Source: Clostridiales bacterium UBA6114
GTDB lineage: Bacteria; Bacillota; Clostridia; Oscillospirales; Butyricicoccaceae
Direction: 5' to 3'
DNA: 64,000 bases
Assembly (NCBI GenBank): GCA_002423435.1
Contig: DIWE01000043.1
Span: 133,604 to 197,603, forward strand
The translations under genes were made by a program, and so were the position numbers. Shown piece after piece: positions 42,957 through 51,944 of this stretch. Under the pieces are notes generated by a model, which did not search any database, was not told the origin of the DNA, and saw nothing but the letters and a program-made list of their open reading frames with translations. Position 1 is the first letter of the stretch. Each line of letters opens with the position of its first letter.

Positions 42957-43952
42957 TCATCTCTGCGTCAGCCCCATGCTGACTGCCGGCATATCGATCA
43001 TTTTTTTCAGCTCGTCGTCGAGCTTCATAACGGTCAATGTCGCGCCCATCATGTTAAGGGAAGTAAAATAATTGCCCACATAGGATTTGTAGATCCTGAT
43101 GCCTTTCCCGCTCATTATCTTTTCGATTTCGTTGTACAGCACATAAAGTTCCATAACCGGGGTCGCGCCAAGACCGGATATCAGAACGGTAACCTCATCG
43201 TTTTCCGTAAACGGATAGTCGGGCAGCACGATATCCGTCATTTTCCGCGCGATGCCGGCCGCATTTTCCAACTTGCCGACCAGTATGCCGGGTTCGCCGT
43301 GGTGGCCGATTCCGACCTCCATGGTGCCGTCCTTGATTTCAAAGTTCGGATGACCCACCGCGGGCAGCGTGCATGGGGTCAGGCCGACGCCGACGCTGCG
43401 GGTGGAATCGATGGCCTTTTGCGCCACACGTATGACGTCGTCGAGGCCCGCGCCCGTGGACGCCATCGCGCCGCCGCACTTCCACATCAGAACCTCGCCC
43501 GCAACGCCCCTGCGCTTTTCCGCTTGATCCTTCGGCGCGCTTGCAACGTCGTCGTTTGCCACCACGGTTTTGACGGTGATCCCTTCCTTTTTTGCCATTC
43601 TGACGGCCATTTTGACGTTCATGTTATCGCCGGAATAGTTGCCGTACAGGCATGCCACGCCATTGCCGCTGTCGGCCGCTTTAAACGCGTCCAGAAATGC
43701 CGCCGCTGTGGGGGAGGAGCAAATTTCACCCACCGCCACTGCGTCGCACAGATTCTCGCCGCAATAGCCGATGAACGCGGGTTTGTGCCCGGAGCCGCCG
43801 CCGGTGACTATGCCGACGCGGCCCTCGGTCGGGTATACGGATCTGATCACACGGGGATTATTCGTCTTTCTTACCAGATCCTTATGATTTTTCAGGAAGC
43901 CCTCCAACATCTCATCGACAATATTGTCGGGATCGTTTAAGATTCTCTGCAT
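42957..43952 (-). CDS. dhaK: Dihydroxyacetone kinase-type substrate-binding subunit DhaK
   Basis: Binds a short ketose covalently through a histidine for phosphorylation by DhaL. The 331 residues have the family start (QRILNDPDNIVDEMLEGFL), GIVTGGGSGHKPAFIGYCG, and the active-site motif with His218 (GIGHHGEPG). Related DhaK-type kinases act on dihydroxyacetone or on erythruloses. A strong AAGGAGGGAG precedes ATG 43952. In this operon it would take the ketone made by the adjacent dehydrogenase. Confidence 0.92.
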   Translation of the reverse strand: MQRILNDPDNIVDEMLEGFLKNHKDLVRKTNNPRVIRSVYPTEGRVGIVTGGGSGHKPAFIGYCGENLCDAVAVGEICSSPTAAAFLDAFKAADSGNGVACLYGNYSGDNMNVKMAVRMAKKEGITVKTVVANDDVASAPKDQAEKRRGVAGEVLMWKCGGAMASTGAGLDDVIRVAQKAIDSTRSVGVGLTPCTLPAVGHPNFEIKDGTMEVGIGHHGEPGILVGKLENAAGIARKMTDIVLPDYPFTENDEVTVLISGLGATPVMELYVLYNEIEKIMSGKGIRIYKSYVGNYFTSLNMMGATLTVMKLDDELKKMIDMPAVSMGLTQR

Positions 43953-43966
43953 TCAGGGCTCCCTCC

Positions 43967-45058
43967 TTACGCCTTCATATCGGGAACAAGAATAACCTTC
44001 AGCGCGCCGTTTTCTCCGGTTTTTGCAATGTGGAAGCCCTCTTCCCATTTCTCCAGAGGGAATTTGTGAGTCACAACGCCTTCGGTGGGGAGCTTGCCGT
44101 TATGTATCCATTCAATGACGGTATTGTAGCAGAACGGGCTTAGATGCACGCCCAGCAGATCCAGCTCCTTGCGGTCTGAGATGATGCTCCAGTCCACCGT
44201 TACCAAATCGCCGAAAACGCTGAATTCCACAAAGCGCCCCAATTTTCTGATTGCTTCCAAGCCCTGCCGGACGCTCGAGGGATGACCGGTGGCCTCGATG
44301 TAAATGTCGCAGCCGTATCCGTTTGTAAGCTCCTTGATTTTCGCAACTGCGTTTTCCCTGCCGGGATTCATTACAATATCCGCGCCGAATTCCTTGGCTT
44401 TTTTCAGCCTGTTGTCATTCATATCGAGGACGATCAGAAGCTTGGGGTTGCATTGATGCAGCGCGCCGACCATGCCAAGCCCCAGCGTGCCGACGCCGGA
44501 CTGGACGACGACGTCGGTCGTTTTGACCTGCGCGCGCTCGACGCAGTGGAACGAGCAGCCGTACGGCTCGACGAGAACGGCTTTTTCTATGGGGAGGTCC
44601 TTTGGCACCAGATAGGGGAGCGCTTCCCGGGTCAGCTTCACATATTCCGCCATGCCGCCGTTTACATTGTTCTGAAAGCCAAACAGGTCGTGCTTTTCGC
44701 ACATCCAGTGACGGCCTGTTTTGCAGAACATGCACTCGCCGCAGGGGACAATCTGCTCCGGGCAGATCCTGTCGCCGATTTTCCAATTGCTTCTGACGTT
44801 CGGGCCGATTTCTGCAACCGTACCCACAAACTCATGACCGGGAATCATCGGGGCTTTGATATAAGGAGGATTGCCGTCGCCTCCCCAAAAGCTCGGAGCT
44901 CCCGCAAAGGCCTTGGTATCTCCCGCGCAAATGCCGCAGGCTTCGACCTTCAAAACCATTTCGCCGTCGCCGGCTCTCGGGGTGTCGACAATTTCAAATC
45001 GGTAATCGCCGGGGGCATACGCCACAATCGCCTTCATTTTTTCAGGTATGGTTGACAT
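43967..45058 (-). CDS. Zinc-dependent polyol dehydrogenase, erythritol/L-threitol dehydrogenase-like
   Basis: Medium-chain NAD(P)-dependent alcohol dehydrogenase of 363 residues. Catalytic zinc ligands C41, H75 and E76 (ACGICAGD, PGHEFVG) and structural zinc cysteines C106, C109, C112, C120 (PCGECMFCKTGRHWMC) are intact; nucleotide site VQSGVGTLGLG. The segment GDTKAFAGAPSFWGGDGNPPYI and the DLFGFQNNVNGGMAEYVK region recall dehydrogenases annotated for erythritol/threitol rather than sorbitol. ATG 45058 follows AAGGAGG. It probably oxidises the alcohol freed by the sulfatase to a ketose for DhaK; the substrate is inferred. Confidence 0.88.
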   Translation of the reverse strand: MSTIPEKMKAIVAYAPGDYRFEIVDTPRAGDGEMVLKVEACGICAGDTKAFAGAPSFWGGDGNPPYIKAPMIPGHEFVGTVAEIGPNVRSNWKIGDRICPEQIVPCGECMFCKTGRHWMCEKHDLFGFQNNVNGGMAEYVKLTREALPYLVPKDLPIEKAVLVEPYGCSFHCVERAQVKTTDVVVQSGVGTLGLGMVGALHQCNPKLLIVLDMNDNRLKKAKEFGADIVMNPGRENAVAKIKELTNGYGCDIYIEATGHPSSVRQGLEAIRKLGRFVEFSVFGDLVTVDWSIISDRKELDLLGVHLSPFCYNTVIEWIHNGKLPTEGVVTHKFPLEKWEEGFHIAKTGENGALKVILVPDMKA

Positions 45059-45151
45059 TTTGTTTCCTCCTTGCAAGATTTATACTGAACGAAACTCATA
45101 AAGATTTTTATCATCCTATATGCATATTGAAATATGTACGTATGCTTTTTC

Positions 45152-46573
45152 TCAATAGCTCCAGATTTCCGGGTCTACGCGTTTATATTCCAGCCAGAAG
45201 GCCTGTCCCTCCTTTGTCCGGATATCGTCCCATGCGTCCGCCTCCCGGCGCATCTTTTCGCGAAGGTCCGCAATAATCGGCTGTACCTCTTCGCTCCAGA
45301 ACAGGTCATTTGTTTCCCAGGGGTCCTCTTTGATATTGAAAAGCTGCGTCCTCTTCATATCCCCGCATTTATATTCTATCAGCTTGTACTTGTAATCCTT
45401 GTAGCTTCTGACCTTGTCGGCAAAAACTGCATAGATATGATCTCTGATCCGGACGTTCTTATCCTCAACCGCAGCCCTGAAGCTTTTGCCTTCAACCGTA
45501 TCCGGCACGGCAATGCCTGCGTAATCGCAAAGCGTCGGGAAGATATCGAGCAGGTAAATATAGCTGTCCCGCGTTTCGTTTTTGGGAATCCCCGGGCCGC
45601 TGATGACAAACGGCACCTTGATGCTGTGCTCATAATTGTTTTGCTTGCCCAGAAGGCCGTGCTGTCCGACCGCAAGCCCGTTGTCGGCCGAGAACAGAAT
45701 GATCGTATCGTCGTACATCCCGGAATCCTTCAGGGTCTTTATAATACGGCCCACCGCGTCATCCAGGTGGCTGATCATCGCGTAATAGTCGCGGATCTGG
45801 ACCCGGACCTCCTCGGGTTTCCTCGGATTACTGAGGAGCCTCTCGTCGCGGACGTCAAAAACCCCGAAATCAAACGGGTGCATATCGGTATAGTTCTTCG
45901 GAAGGGAGATCTCATTTAAATCGTACATATCCTTATATTTCTGGGGCATCGTCCTGGGATCGTGGGGCGCCATAAACGCGACGTACATATAAAAGGGCTT
46001 TTCATCGTCATGATAGTCTTTGATGTATTCGCACGCGGCGTCGGCAAATAGGTCGGTGGAATGCCGCCCTCCGCAGTGATGATCATAAATCCGGGTTACC
46101 TCGTAATTATCAAACGCGGGAGAAAACACATCGGGATAGCGGTTTGAGTATTCGCGCTTAGGGTCGAAATGATACAGCGGAACCTTCCAGTGGTCGTACA
46201 TGCCCCCGAAGAAAATCTGGGCTCCGTCATTAAAGCTCCTCGCGTAAGATCTGGTGCAATTGTGCCACTTTCCCGTGCCGAAAGAATGATATCCGCCCTG
46301 CATCAATGTTTCGCCCAATAAAGCATGCTCGTCGGGAATGGAGGCGCCAAGGCGGTCCAGATGAAACAGGCTGCGCCCCGTGTTGAGCATGGCGCGGCTC
46401 GGCTGGCAGACAGCCGCCCAGCTTCCCCCCGGAATATGCGCGTTTATAAAACTGGTGCCGCTTGCAGCCAGCTCGTCCAAATTGGGCGTCTTGATTTCGG
46501 GATTGCCGAGCGCATGGATCGTATCATAGCGCATATCGTCTGCAAATAAGAATAAAATGTTCTTCCTTTTCAT
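45152..46573 (-). CDS. Cytoplasmic Cys-type sulfatase (S1 family)
   Basis: Hydrolyses a sulfate ester to alcohol and sulfate. The 473 residues have metal ligands D12-D13 at the N-terminus (LFADDMRYDT), the formylglycine motif C56-Q-P-S-R with AMLNTGR after it, KWHN and APHD-type active-site segments, and SADNGLAVGQHGLLGKQ holding the Asp-Asn metal ligands. C56 must be converted to formylglycine, and the needed anaerobic enzyme is encoded at 52084. There is no signal peptide, so cleavage is in the cytoplasm after import, which explains the transporter in the operon. It resembles choline-sulfatase and iduronate-sulfatase branches only generally. Confidence 0.93.
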   Translation of the reverse strand: MKRKNILFLFADDMRYDTIHALGNPEIKTPNLDELAASGTSFINAHIPGGSWAAVCQPSRAMLNTGRSLFHLDRLGASIPDEHALLGETLMQGGYHSFGTGKWHNCTRSYARSFNDGAQIFFGGMYDHWKVPLYHFDPKREYSNRYPDVFSPAFDNYEVTRIYDHHCGGRHSTDLFADAACEYIKDYHDDEKPFYMYVAFMAPHDPRTMPQKYKDMYDLNEISLPKNYTDMHPFDFGVFDVRDERLLSNPRKPEEVRVQIRDYYAMISHLDDAVGRIIKTLKDSGMYDDTIILFSADNGLAVGQHGLLGKQNNYEHSIKVPFVISGPGIPKNETRDSYIYLLDIFPTLCDYAGIAVPDTVEGKSFRAAVEDKNVRIRDHIYAVFADKVRSYKDYKYKLIEYKCGDMKRTQLFNIKEDPWETNDLFWSEEVQPIIADLREKMRREADAWDDIRTKEGQAFWLEYKRVDPEIWSY

Positions 46574-46594
46574 TTATTTAGCTCCTATTAAGAA

Positions 46595-47338
46595 TTACCA
46601 CCATTTGATCAGATCGGTGACTTGATTGCGAAGTTTCACAAAATTCGGGTCGGAAACCTTCCTTGGCCTGGGAAGGGTATTGTCGATAGACTGCTTGATT
46701 TTGGTGGGTTTATTTGTAAGCACCAAAATCCGATTGCTTAAATATACGGCCTCCTCAATATTGTGAGTGATAAAAATTACCGTCGTACCTGTCTTTTGCC
46801 ACAGATTGATCAATTCGTCCTCCAGATGGTACTTTAACTGCAGGTCAAGCTGCCCGTACGGCTCATCCATCAGCAGGAGCTCCGGCTCCGTCGCAAAGGC
46901 CCGGGCTATGACAACGCGCTGCAGCATGCTTGCGGACAGCTGGCGGGGATAGTAATTGCTGTATTCCTTTAAGCCGACGATCTCCATTACGTTTTCCGCG
47001 CGCTTATCCATCTCCTCTTTGGAAAAATGCTTGATTTTCAGACCGTATTGGATGTTTTCCCTGACGTTCAGCCAGCCCATGGTCGAGTATTCCTGAAAAA
47101 TATAGGCTACGTTATGCTTTTTCAGATTGATCTGCTCTCCGTTTATCGTAACCGATCCGGAATCGATGCCGTAAAGCTTCGTCAGGCTGTTTAAAAATGT
47201 CGTCTTGCCGCATCCGGTGGGGCCGACGATACAGAGAAACTCCCCCCTCTTCACCTGGAAGGAAATATCATCGAGAACCAACAAATCGCCGAAGCTCTTC
47301 GTCAAATTCTGCACGTTAACGATTACATTCTCCGTCAA
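46595..47338 (-). CDS. ABC importer ATPase (TauB/SsuB type) with degenerate signature motif
   Basis: One of two ATPases of the same importer, 247 residues. Walker A GPTGCGKTT (39-47), Q-loop Q82, Walker B LLLMDEP with catalytic Glu, and H-loop His192 (FITHN) are intact, but the signature is LSASM (134-138) in place of LSGGx. Paired with the second ATPase at 47335, which has a normal signature and lacks the H-loop His, it would form one good and one poor ATP site. The start is TTG 47338, overlapping the neighbour's stop, with GGAAGGA before it. Confidence 0.92.
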   Translation of the reverse strand: MTENVIVNVQNLTKSFGDLLVLDDISFQVKRGEFLCIVGPTGCGKTTFLNSLTKLYGIDSGSVTINGEQINLKKHNVAYIFQEYSTMGWLNVRENIQYGLKIKHFSKEEMDKRAENVMEIVGLKEYSNYYPRQLSASMLQRVVIARAFATEPELLLMDEPYGQLDLQLKYHLEDELINLWQKTGTTVIFITHNIEEAVYLSNRILVLTNKPTKIKQSIDNTLPRPRKVSDPNFVKLRNQVTDLIKWW

Positions 47339-48126
47339 ATCGATTCCTTCCTTTCCTGCAGGGTTTTGTCCATTTCATTGGTGATCTGCTCGCGCAGGGC
47401 CAAAAATTCCGGCGACGTATAGTTCCTGGGCCTCGGGAAATCAACGATGTATTCCTTATGCACGGATGTCGGGCAGTTGTGCAGCAGAATAATGCGGTCG
47501 GCAAGGTAAATCGCTTCCTCCGCGTTGTTTGTCACAAACACCACGGTGCGCCTCTCGGTGTTGCTGATGCGCTCGACCTCCTCCTCCATCAGGTACCTAG
47601 TCTGCGCGTCCAGATGGCCGAACGGCTCGTCCATGCAGATAATCTCGGGTTCGTTGCAGTATGCGCGGGCAATTCCCACGCGCTGCTGCATGCCGCCGGA
47701 CAGCTTGACCGGGAAATGCTTCTCAAATCCGTGAAGCCCGACGAGGTCGATATAATGCTGCGCCCTTTCCCTTCTTTCCTTTTTGGGAACGCCGCGCACG
47801 GACGGGCCGAATTCAACATTCTTCATAACGCTGTACCACATAAAGAGATTGGTGGTCTGATAGACCATGCCGCGTTTGTACGAGGGGCCGTCCACAACCT
47901 CGCCGTTTACGACAATCTCTCCCTTTGTCGGCTTTTCCAGACCGGCAATCAAATTTAAAATCGTTGTTTTTCCGCACTGTCCAGGCCCGAACAAAACAAC
48001 AAATTCGTTTTCAAATACATTAAAGTGCAGATCGTTTACGACAAGGTGATCGCCTTCCTTGTTATAGAAGGTCTTCGTTACATGCTTGCATTCAATAACC
48101 GGCGTAGTCCGACTGATCACGCTCAT
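47335..48126 (-). CDS. ABC importer ATPase (TauB/SsuB type) lacking the H-loop histidine
   Basis: Second ATPase of the importer, 263 residues. Walker A GPGQCGKTT (47-55), Q90, signature LSGGMQQR (142-149) and Walker B IICMDEP are intact; the H-loop reads VFVTNNAEEA with Asn200 in place of His. This is complementary to the defect of the partner at 46595. It overlaps the permease stop and the partner start by 4 bases each, so all are coupled. Confidence 0.92.
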   Translation of the reverse strand: MSVISRTTPVIECKHVTKTFYNKEGDHLVVNDLHFNVFENEFVVLFGPGQCGKTTILNLIAGLEKPTKGEIVVNGEVVDGPSYKRGMVYQTTNLFMWYSVMKNVEFGPSVRGVPKKERRERAQHYIDLVGLHGFEKHFPVKLSGGMQQRVGIARAYCNEPEIICMDEPFGHLDAQTRYLMEEEVERISNTERRTVVFVTNNAEEAIYLADRIILLHNCPTSVHKEYIVDFPRPRNYTSPEFLALREQITNEMDKTLQERKESI

Positions 48127-48917
48127 GAGCCTCTAATCCTCCATCTGCACAGCACTCTTTCAAGGAAACGCATAAATACCGCCAGAGCGAGGCCTGTAAC
48201 CGCAATGGCAATGATACCGACGAAAATCTGCGTCATATCCGCGGTTTCCTGACCGGCCGTGATCACCCAGCCGATGCCTTCCTTGGCTGCGACCATTTCC
48301 GCGGCCAGCACCGCCATCCAGCAGGTCGACAGGCCGACCTGCAGGCCGGAAAAAATATAGGGTACGCAGGATGGGATGACGACGCGGAAAAAAACCTGCC
48401 GGTTGTTTGCGCCCAGCATATACGCGACCCCCATCATATTTTCATCGACCCTTTTTGCGCCCGCATAGGTATTGACGACGATATTTACAAACCCGCCCAT
48501 AAAGATGATAAAAATTTTCGCGGTTTCGCCGATTCCGAACCAAACGATCGACATCGGAATCCATGCCACGCCGGGAATCGGGCGGACCAGTTCAAACAGC
48601 GGTCTTGCGATTGCCTCGATTGCCTCAAAGCGCCCCATGGCCACGCCGAGCAGGATGCCCGCCACGATCGATAAGCCGTAACCGATCAAAACACGGCGCA
48701 GGCTCACGAGCAGATGCTGCGGCAGCGTATAGGATTTCCCGATGGTATTGTAAAAAACGCTGATCAGGCGCTTTGCGACCTCAAGCGGGCCCGGGATCAG
48801 AAGCCCGACGTCGGTATACGCGACGGCGAGCGACCATAAAATCAAAACGCAGACAAATCCAATGATACTCAGGCCCAAATCCTTCAGGCGCAGCCGTCTT
48901 TTTAAGATACCCATCAT
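48123..48917 (-). CDS. ABC importer permease (TauC/SsuC type), second of two
   Basis: Membrane subunit of 264 residues with about six hydrophobic helices. The coupling loop AKRVDENMMGVAYMLGANNRQVFFRVVIP matches the EAA motif of binding-protein-dependent permeases, followed by GLQVGLSTCWMAVLAAEMVAAKEGIG, characteristic of the taurine/nitrate/sulfonate group. ATG 48917 fits the GGAGG spaced nine bases before; GTG 48923 overlaps the upstream stop. It likely forms a heterodimer with the permease at 48920. Confidence 0.92.
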   Translation of the reverse strand: MMGILKRRLRLKDLGLSIIGFVCVLILWSLAVAYTDVGLLIPGPLEVAKRLISVFYNTIGKSYTLPQHLLVSLRRVLIGYGLSIVAGILLGVAMGRFEAIEAIARPLFELVRPIPGVAWIPMSIVWFGIGETAKIFIIFMGGFVNIVVNTYAGAKRVDENMMGVAYMLGANNRQVFFRVVIPSCVPYIFSGLQVGLSTCWMAVLAAEMVAAKEGIGWVITAGQETADMTQIFVGIIAIAVTGLALAVFMRFLERVLCRWRIRGS

Positions 48918-48919
48918 GA

Positions 48920-49705
48920 TCACATGCCTCCGCGCACGAACCTGTCTTCAATGAAATCGAAGAACAGCGAAATGATAATCCCGATAAAGCCCAGGGTCAG
49001 AAGACCGACTATGATGATGTCGGATCGCAGCAGATTCCTGGCCGTGGCGATCATATAGCCGACGCCGCGGGTCGCGCCCATCAGCTCCGCCGCGACCAGG
49101 GCCATCCAGGAGGCGCCCACCGCCACCCGCAGGCCCGCGAATACCATCGGAAGAGATGACGGAAGGGCTACCGTGAGAAGCTGCTGGGTTTTTGTCGCGC
49201 CAAAGGTCTGAGAAACCCAGAGATGTATCTGATTTGTCTGCCTGATTCCGGAATAGGCATTGACAATGCAGGGAATGACGGTGGAGAAGAATACGACGAC
49301 GGCTTTGGATTTGATGCCGATGCCGAAAAATACAATCATAACGGGTATCATGGCGATTGGCGGTATCGGCTTCATGAAGTCAAAGACCGGCCGTACAATT
49401 TTATCGACCCAAGGAATCCATCCCATCAAAACCCCCAGCGGCAGCCCGATCACGGCGCCGAGCATAAACCCGGCACAAGCGATTTTGGTGCTTTCCCAGA
49501 TATGCTGAGGCAGTGTCGATCCGTCGGGTTTTGCCGTATAAAGCTTTTGAATAAGCGTCGAAAAGACCTTCACCGGGCTGGGGAGCGAATGGGAAGGCAC
49601 AAGCTTGAAAACTGCCGTTGCCAGGTGCCACACCACCAAAAAGATTATTATGGAAATAAGCGAAAGGATTTTCAGCTTAATCCATTTTTTCTGATAAGTA
49701 CTCAT
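48920..49705 (-). CDS. ABC importer permease (TauC/SsuC type), first of two
   Basis: Membrane subunit of 261 residues, six hydrophobic helices, with coupling loop RQTNQIHLWVSQTFGATKTQQLLTVALP and GLRVAVGASWMALVAAELMGATRGVGYMI. It differs clearly from the other permease, so the channel is probably a heterodimer. ATG 49705 with AAGAAAGGGA upstream is preferred to the GTG-region codons further up, which lie in the hairpin at 49723-49760. Confidence 0.92.
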   Translation of the reverse strand: MSTYQKKWIKLKILSLISIIIFLVVWHLATAVFKLVPSHSLPSPVKVFSTLIQKLYTAKPDGSTLPQHIWESTKIACAGFMLGAVIGLPLGVLMGWIPWVDKIVRPVFDFMKPIPPIAMIPVMIVFFGIGIKSKAVVVFFSTVIPCIVNAYSGIRQTNQIHLWVSQTFGATKTQQLLTVALPSSLPMVFAGLRVAVGASWMALVAAELMGATRGVGYMIATARNLLRSDIIIVGLLTLGFIGIIISLFFDFIEDRFVRGGM

Positions 49706-49722
49706 ACGGTTCCCTTTCTTAT

Positions 49723-49760
49723 ATACAGAGGCACTTTCGTCAGCCAAAGTGCCTCTGTAT
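49723..49760 (-). promoter_or_regulatory. Intercistronic 15-bp hairpin after the binding-protein gene
   Basis: ATACAGAGGCACTTT (49723-49737) pairs perfectly with AAAGTGCCTCTGTAT (49746-49760), loop of 8. On the - strand no T-run follows; instead the ribosome site of the permease comes directly after. Hairpins at this place in importer operons commonly protect the binding-protein message so that it is made in excess; that role is inferred. Confidence 0.75.
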
Positions 49761-49791
49761 TGCAGCTTCTATGCAAATATTAAAACGCGGA

Positions 49792-50847
49792 TCAGAAAGC
49801 CTTCATGGCGTCCTTCAATATGTCGTTTGCACAGTTGGCGGTCACAGTGTCCAGCTTGTCCTCTTCGATCAGCCCCTGAGACACGAAATATTTGGCATAG
49901 GATGTGGCGAATCTGGTCAGGTCCAGGGATTTTGCATATTCGGATGTAAAGACCGGTTTTGCCTTATATTCCGCAAGCACCGCGTCGTCGCCCATCTCCT
50001 TGCCGTGATCCACATACCAGGCCTTCGCGGTCTTAAATGCCAGATCCTCGTCCGCTGCCAGCTTATCGCAGGCTTTGTACAGCATTTCTACAAACGACAC
50101 CACGTCGTCGTAACGGTTCTCGTAAGCGTCGGCGGTACAGACGGTCGATTCGTACAGATTGCCGCCGATGCCCTTAAGGCTGTTCAATATGACACCGCCG
50201 TGATCATAATTGGCATAGGGCGCGACCATGACGCAAAGGTCGCCCTCTCCCGCCGTCCAGCTCGAATACACAGTGGCAAAGTCCATGCTCATGAAGTTTA
50301 CGTCGGTCGAGGTGAGCCCAAGTGCTTCAAGCCACAGCATAAACGCATAATGGCCGGTCGTGCCGACGTTGCAAAGCACCCTGCTGCCCTTGATCGCTTC
50401 CGCCAGGGCCTTGGAATCATTCTTGGCCGCGTCGTATTTCGTGCCAGGGCGGCAGACGAAATCGTTGCATGCGGTGCCGTCGATCTGATGCGCGATCAAT
50501 TTGCAGTCATAGTTTGCCAAAGCGTAGACAAACGCGCCGCCCGTTACCGCGATGTCCCAGTCGCCCATCGCCTCATTGATGGTCGCGCCCGAGCTGAAAA
50601 CTGAGATTTCAAGCTCCAGGCCATAATCCTTGGCCATGTCCTCGGCGAGGATCAGACCCACGGGATAGCTGCAGTACATCGACTGGACCGCGACGCGCAG
50701 GGGTTCCTTTTTGGTTGCGGAAGGATTTTCAGAAGGAGTTATGGAGCTACCGGAAGAGCCATTTGCCGGTCCGGCGGGTGATGTACAGCCGGCGAGACAC
50801 AAAAGTGCGATGCTTAGGACCAGGACAGCGGATAACAATCTTTTCAT
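49792..50847 (-). CDS. Lipoprotein substrate-binding protein of a TauA/SsuA-type importer
   Basis: Catches the substrate outside the cell. The 351-residue precursor has a lipoprotein signal (MKRLLSAVLVLSIALLCLAG then Cys21), a linker rich in S, P and G, and a periplasmic-binding fold starting PLRVAVQSMYCSYPVGLILAEDMAKDYGLELEIS, of the SsuA/TauA/NMT1 superfamily that binds sulfonates, sulfate esters, nitrate or thiamine precursors. Operon company points to a sulfate ester. ATG 50847 follows GAGGAGG. Its divergent neighbour is the LysR regulator. Confidence 0.9.
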   Translation of the reverse strand: MKRLLSAVLVLSIALLCLAGCTSPAGPANGSSGSSITPSENPSATKKEPLRVAVQSMYCSYPVGLILAEDMAKDYGLELEISVFSSGATINEAMGDWDIAVTGGAFVYALANYDCKLIAHQIDGTACNDFVCRPGTKYDAAKNDSKALAEAIKGSRVLCNVGTTGHYAFMLWLEALGLTSTDVNFMSMDFATVYSSWTAGEGDLCVMVAPYANYDHGGVILNSLKGIGGNLYESTVCTADAYENRYDDVVSFVEMLYKACDKLAADEDLAFKTAKAWYVDHGKEMGDDAVLAEYKAKPVFTSEYAKSLDLTRFATSYAKYFVSQGLIEEDKLDTVTANCANDILKDAMKAF

Positions 50848-50941
50848 AATTTCCTCCTCGTTTTTATTTTGCATTTTATCAAAATATCTTCTATAATGAT
50901 AAATATGCTTAAAAAAAGACAAATCCGGACGAATCTATCTG

Positions 50942-51014
50942 TCATAATTCTACAATGTTTTGCTGGTTTGTAAAGAAGTATATTTTGATGTGTTTCATAA
51001 TGTTTTTATTATGA
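50942..51014. promoter_or_regulatory. Candidate LysR operators between the importer operon and the LysR gene
   Basis: TCATAAT (50995-51001), 6 bases, ATTATGA (51008-51014) form a perfect 7-bp inverted repeat 12 bases before the LysR start codon; another TCATAAT is at 50942-50948. AT-rich dyads of this type are usual for LysR proteins, often autoregulatory. Related dyads stand before the anSME gene. The sites are seen; their use is inferred. Confidence 0.45.
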
Positions 51015-51026
51015 ATGGAGTTGGGT

Positions 51027-51944
51027 ATGATGACTTTACGGCATCTTGTCATCTTTGTGACCGTCTGTCAGGAAGGGTCTATCACCGCCGCCGCGCAAAA
51101 ATTGTACATAGCTCAGCCTTCCATCAGTCTTGCGATTAAAGAAATGGAACAGCACTATAACCACAGCCTCTTTGACCGATATTCCAGAAAATTGTATATC
51201 AATTCGTTCGGAAAAGAAGTTCTGCGCTATGCGCAGAGCATACTCGCAATGTACGATGAATTGGAAATGCTATGCGGCTCAAAGAATTTGTCGGACAGTA
51301 TCCGCGTCGGCACCGGCACGGCAATCGGCAAACTGATCATGCCTTATTTTGTCAATTTCTTTCAGAAAAAACATCCGAAAGCAAATATTACCGTTAAGGT
51401 TGACCGGACGGATTTAAACGCGCTGGCGATAACAAACAATATATTGGATTTTGTAATCATGGAAAGCATACCTCAGACGCCGAATATTATTCAAAAGCCG
51501 CTTCAAAGCTCCCCGATCGTCGCTGTTTGCAATAAATTGCATCCCCTGGCCAAAAAAGAAATCGTCACGGCGAATGATCTGATAAAGTGCAATCTGTTAC
51601 TTCGTGAAAAAGCCAGTCCCACTTATATCGCCGTGGAAAATTATTTCACAAATCACAATCTGCAGATCTCCGCAAAATGGGAAAGCATCAGCATTATGGC
51701 GCTTATCAATGCCGTCCGGGAGAATATCGGCGTCGCTTTTCTCTCCCTGAATCATGTGCAGGCCGTACGCGACAGCCAGCTGGTAATTTTGAACGTAAAG
51801 GATTTTGAGGCAAAGCGCTTTATCAATGCCTACTATCACAAAGACAAATACCTGACTCCCTTAATGCGGGAATTTCTTCATGATTTTGTCGAATTCAGCA
51901 ATTCATACGGCAATTCAAACGTGCCGGCAGACGAGCTTGGCTGA
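51027..51944 (+). CDS. LysR-family transcriptional regulator of the sulfatase island
   Basis: The 305-residue protein has an N-terminal winged helix-turn-helix (LRHLVIFVTVCQEGSITAAAQKLYIAQPSISLAIKEMEQHY) and a C-terminal inducer-binding domain (about 90-295). ATG 51027 has GGAG six bases before it; an upstream ATG at 51015 overlaps this site. Divergent position between the importer operon and the maturase gene suggests control of both sides in response to the imported compound, possibly together with sulfur supply as in Cbl/CysB relatives. Inducer unknown. Confidence 0.9.
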   Translation: MMTLRHLVIFVTVCQEGSITAAAQKLYIAQPSISLAIKEMEQHYNHSLFDRYSRKLYINSFGKEVLRYAQSILAMYDELEMLCGSKNLSDSIRVGTGTAIGKLIMPYFVNFFQKKHPKANITVKVDRTDLNALAITNNILDFVIMESIPQTPNIIQKPLQSSPIVAVCNKLHPLAKKEIVTANDLIKCNLLLREKASPTYIAVENYFTNHNLQISAKWESISIMALINAVRENIGVAFLSLNHVQAVRDSQLVILNVKDFEAKRFINAYYHKDKYLTPLMREFLHDFVEFSNSYGNSNVPADELG

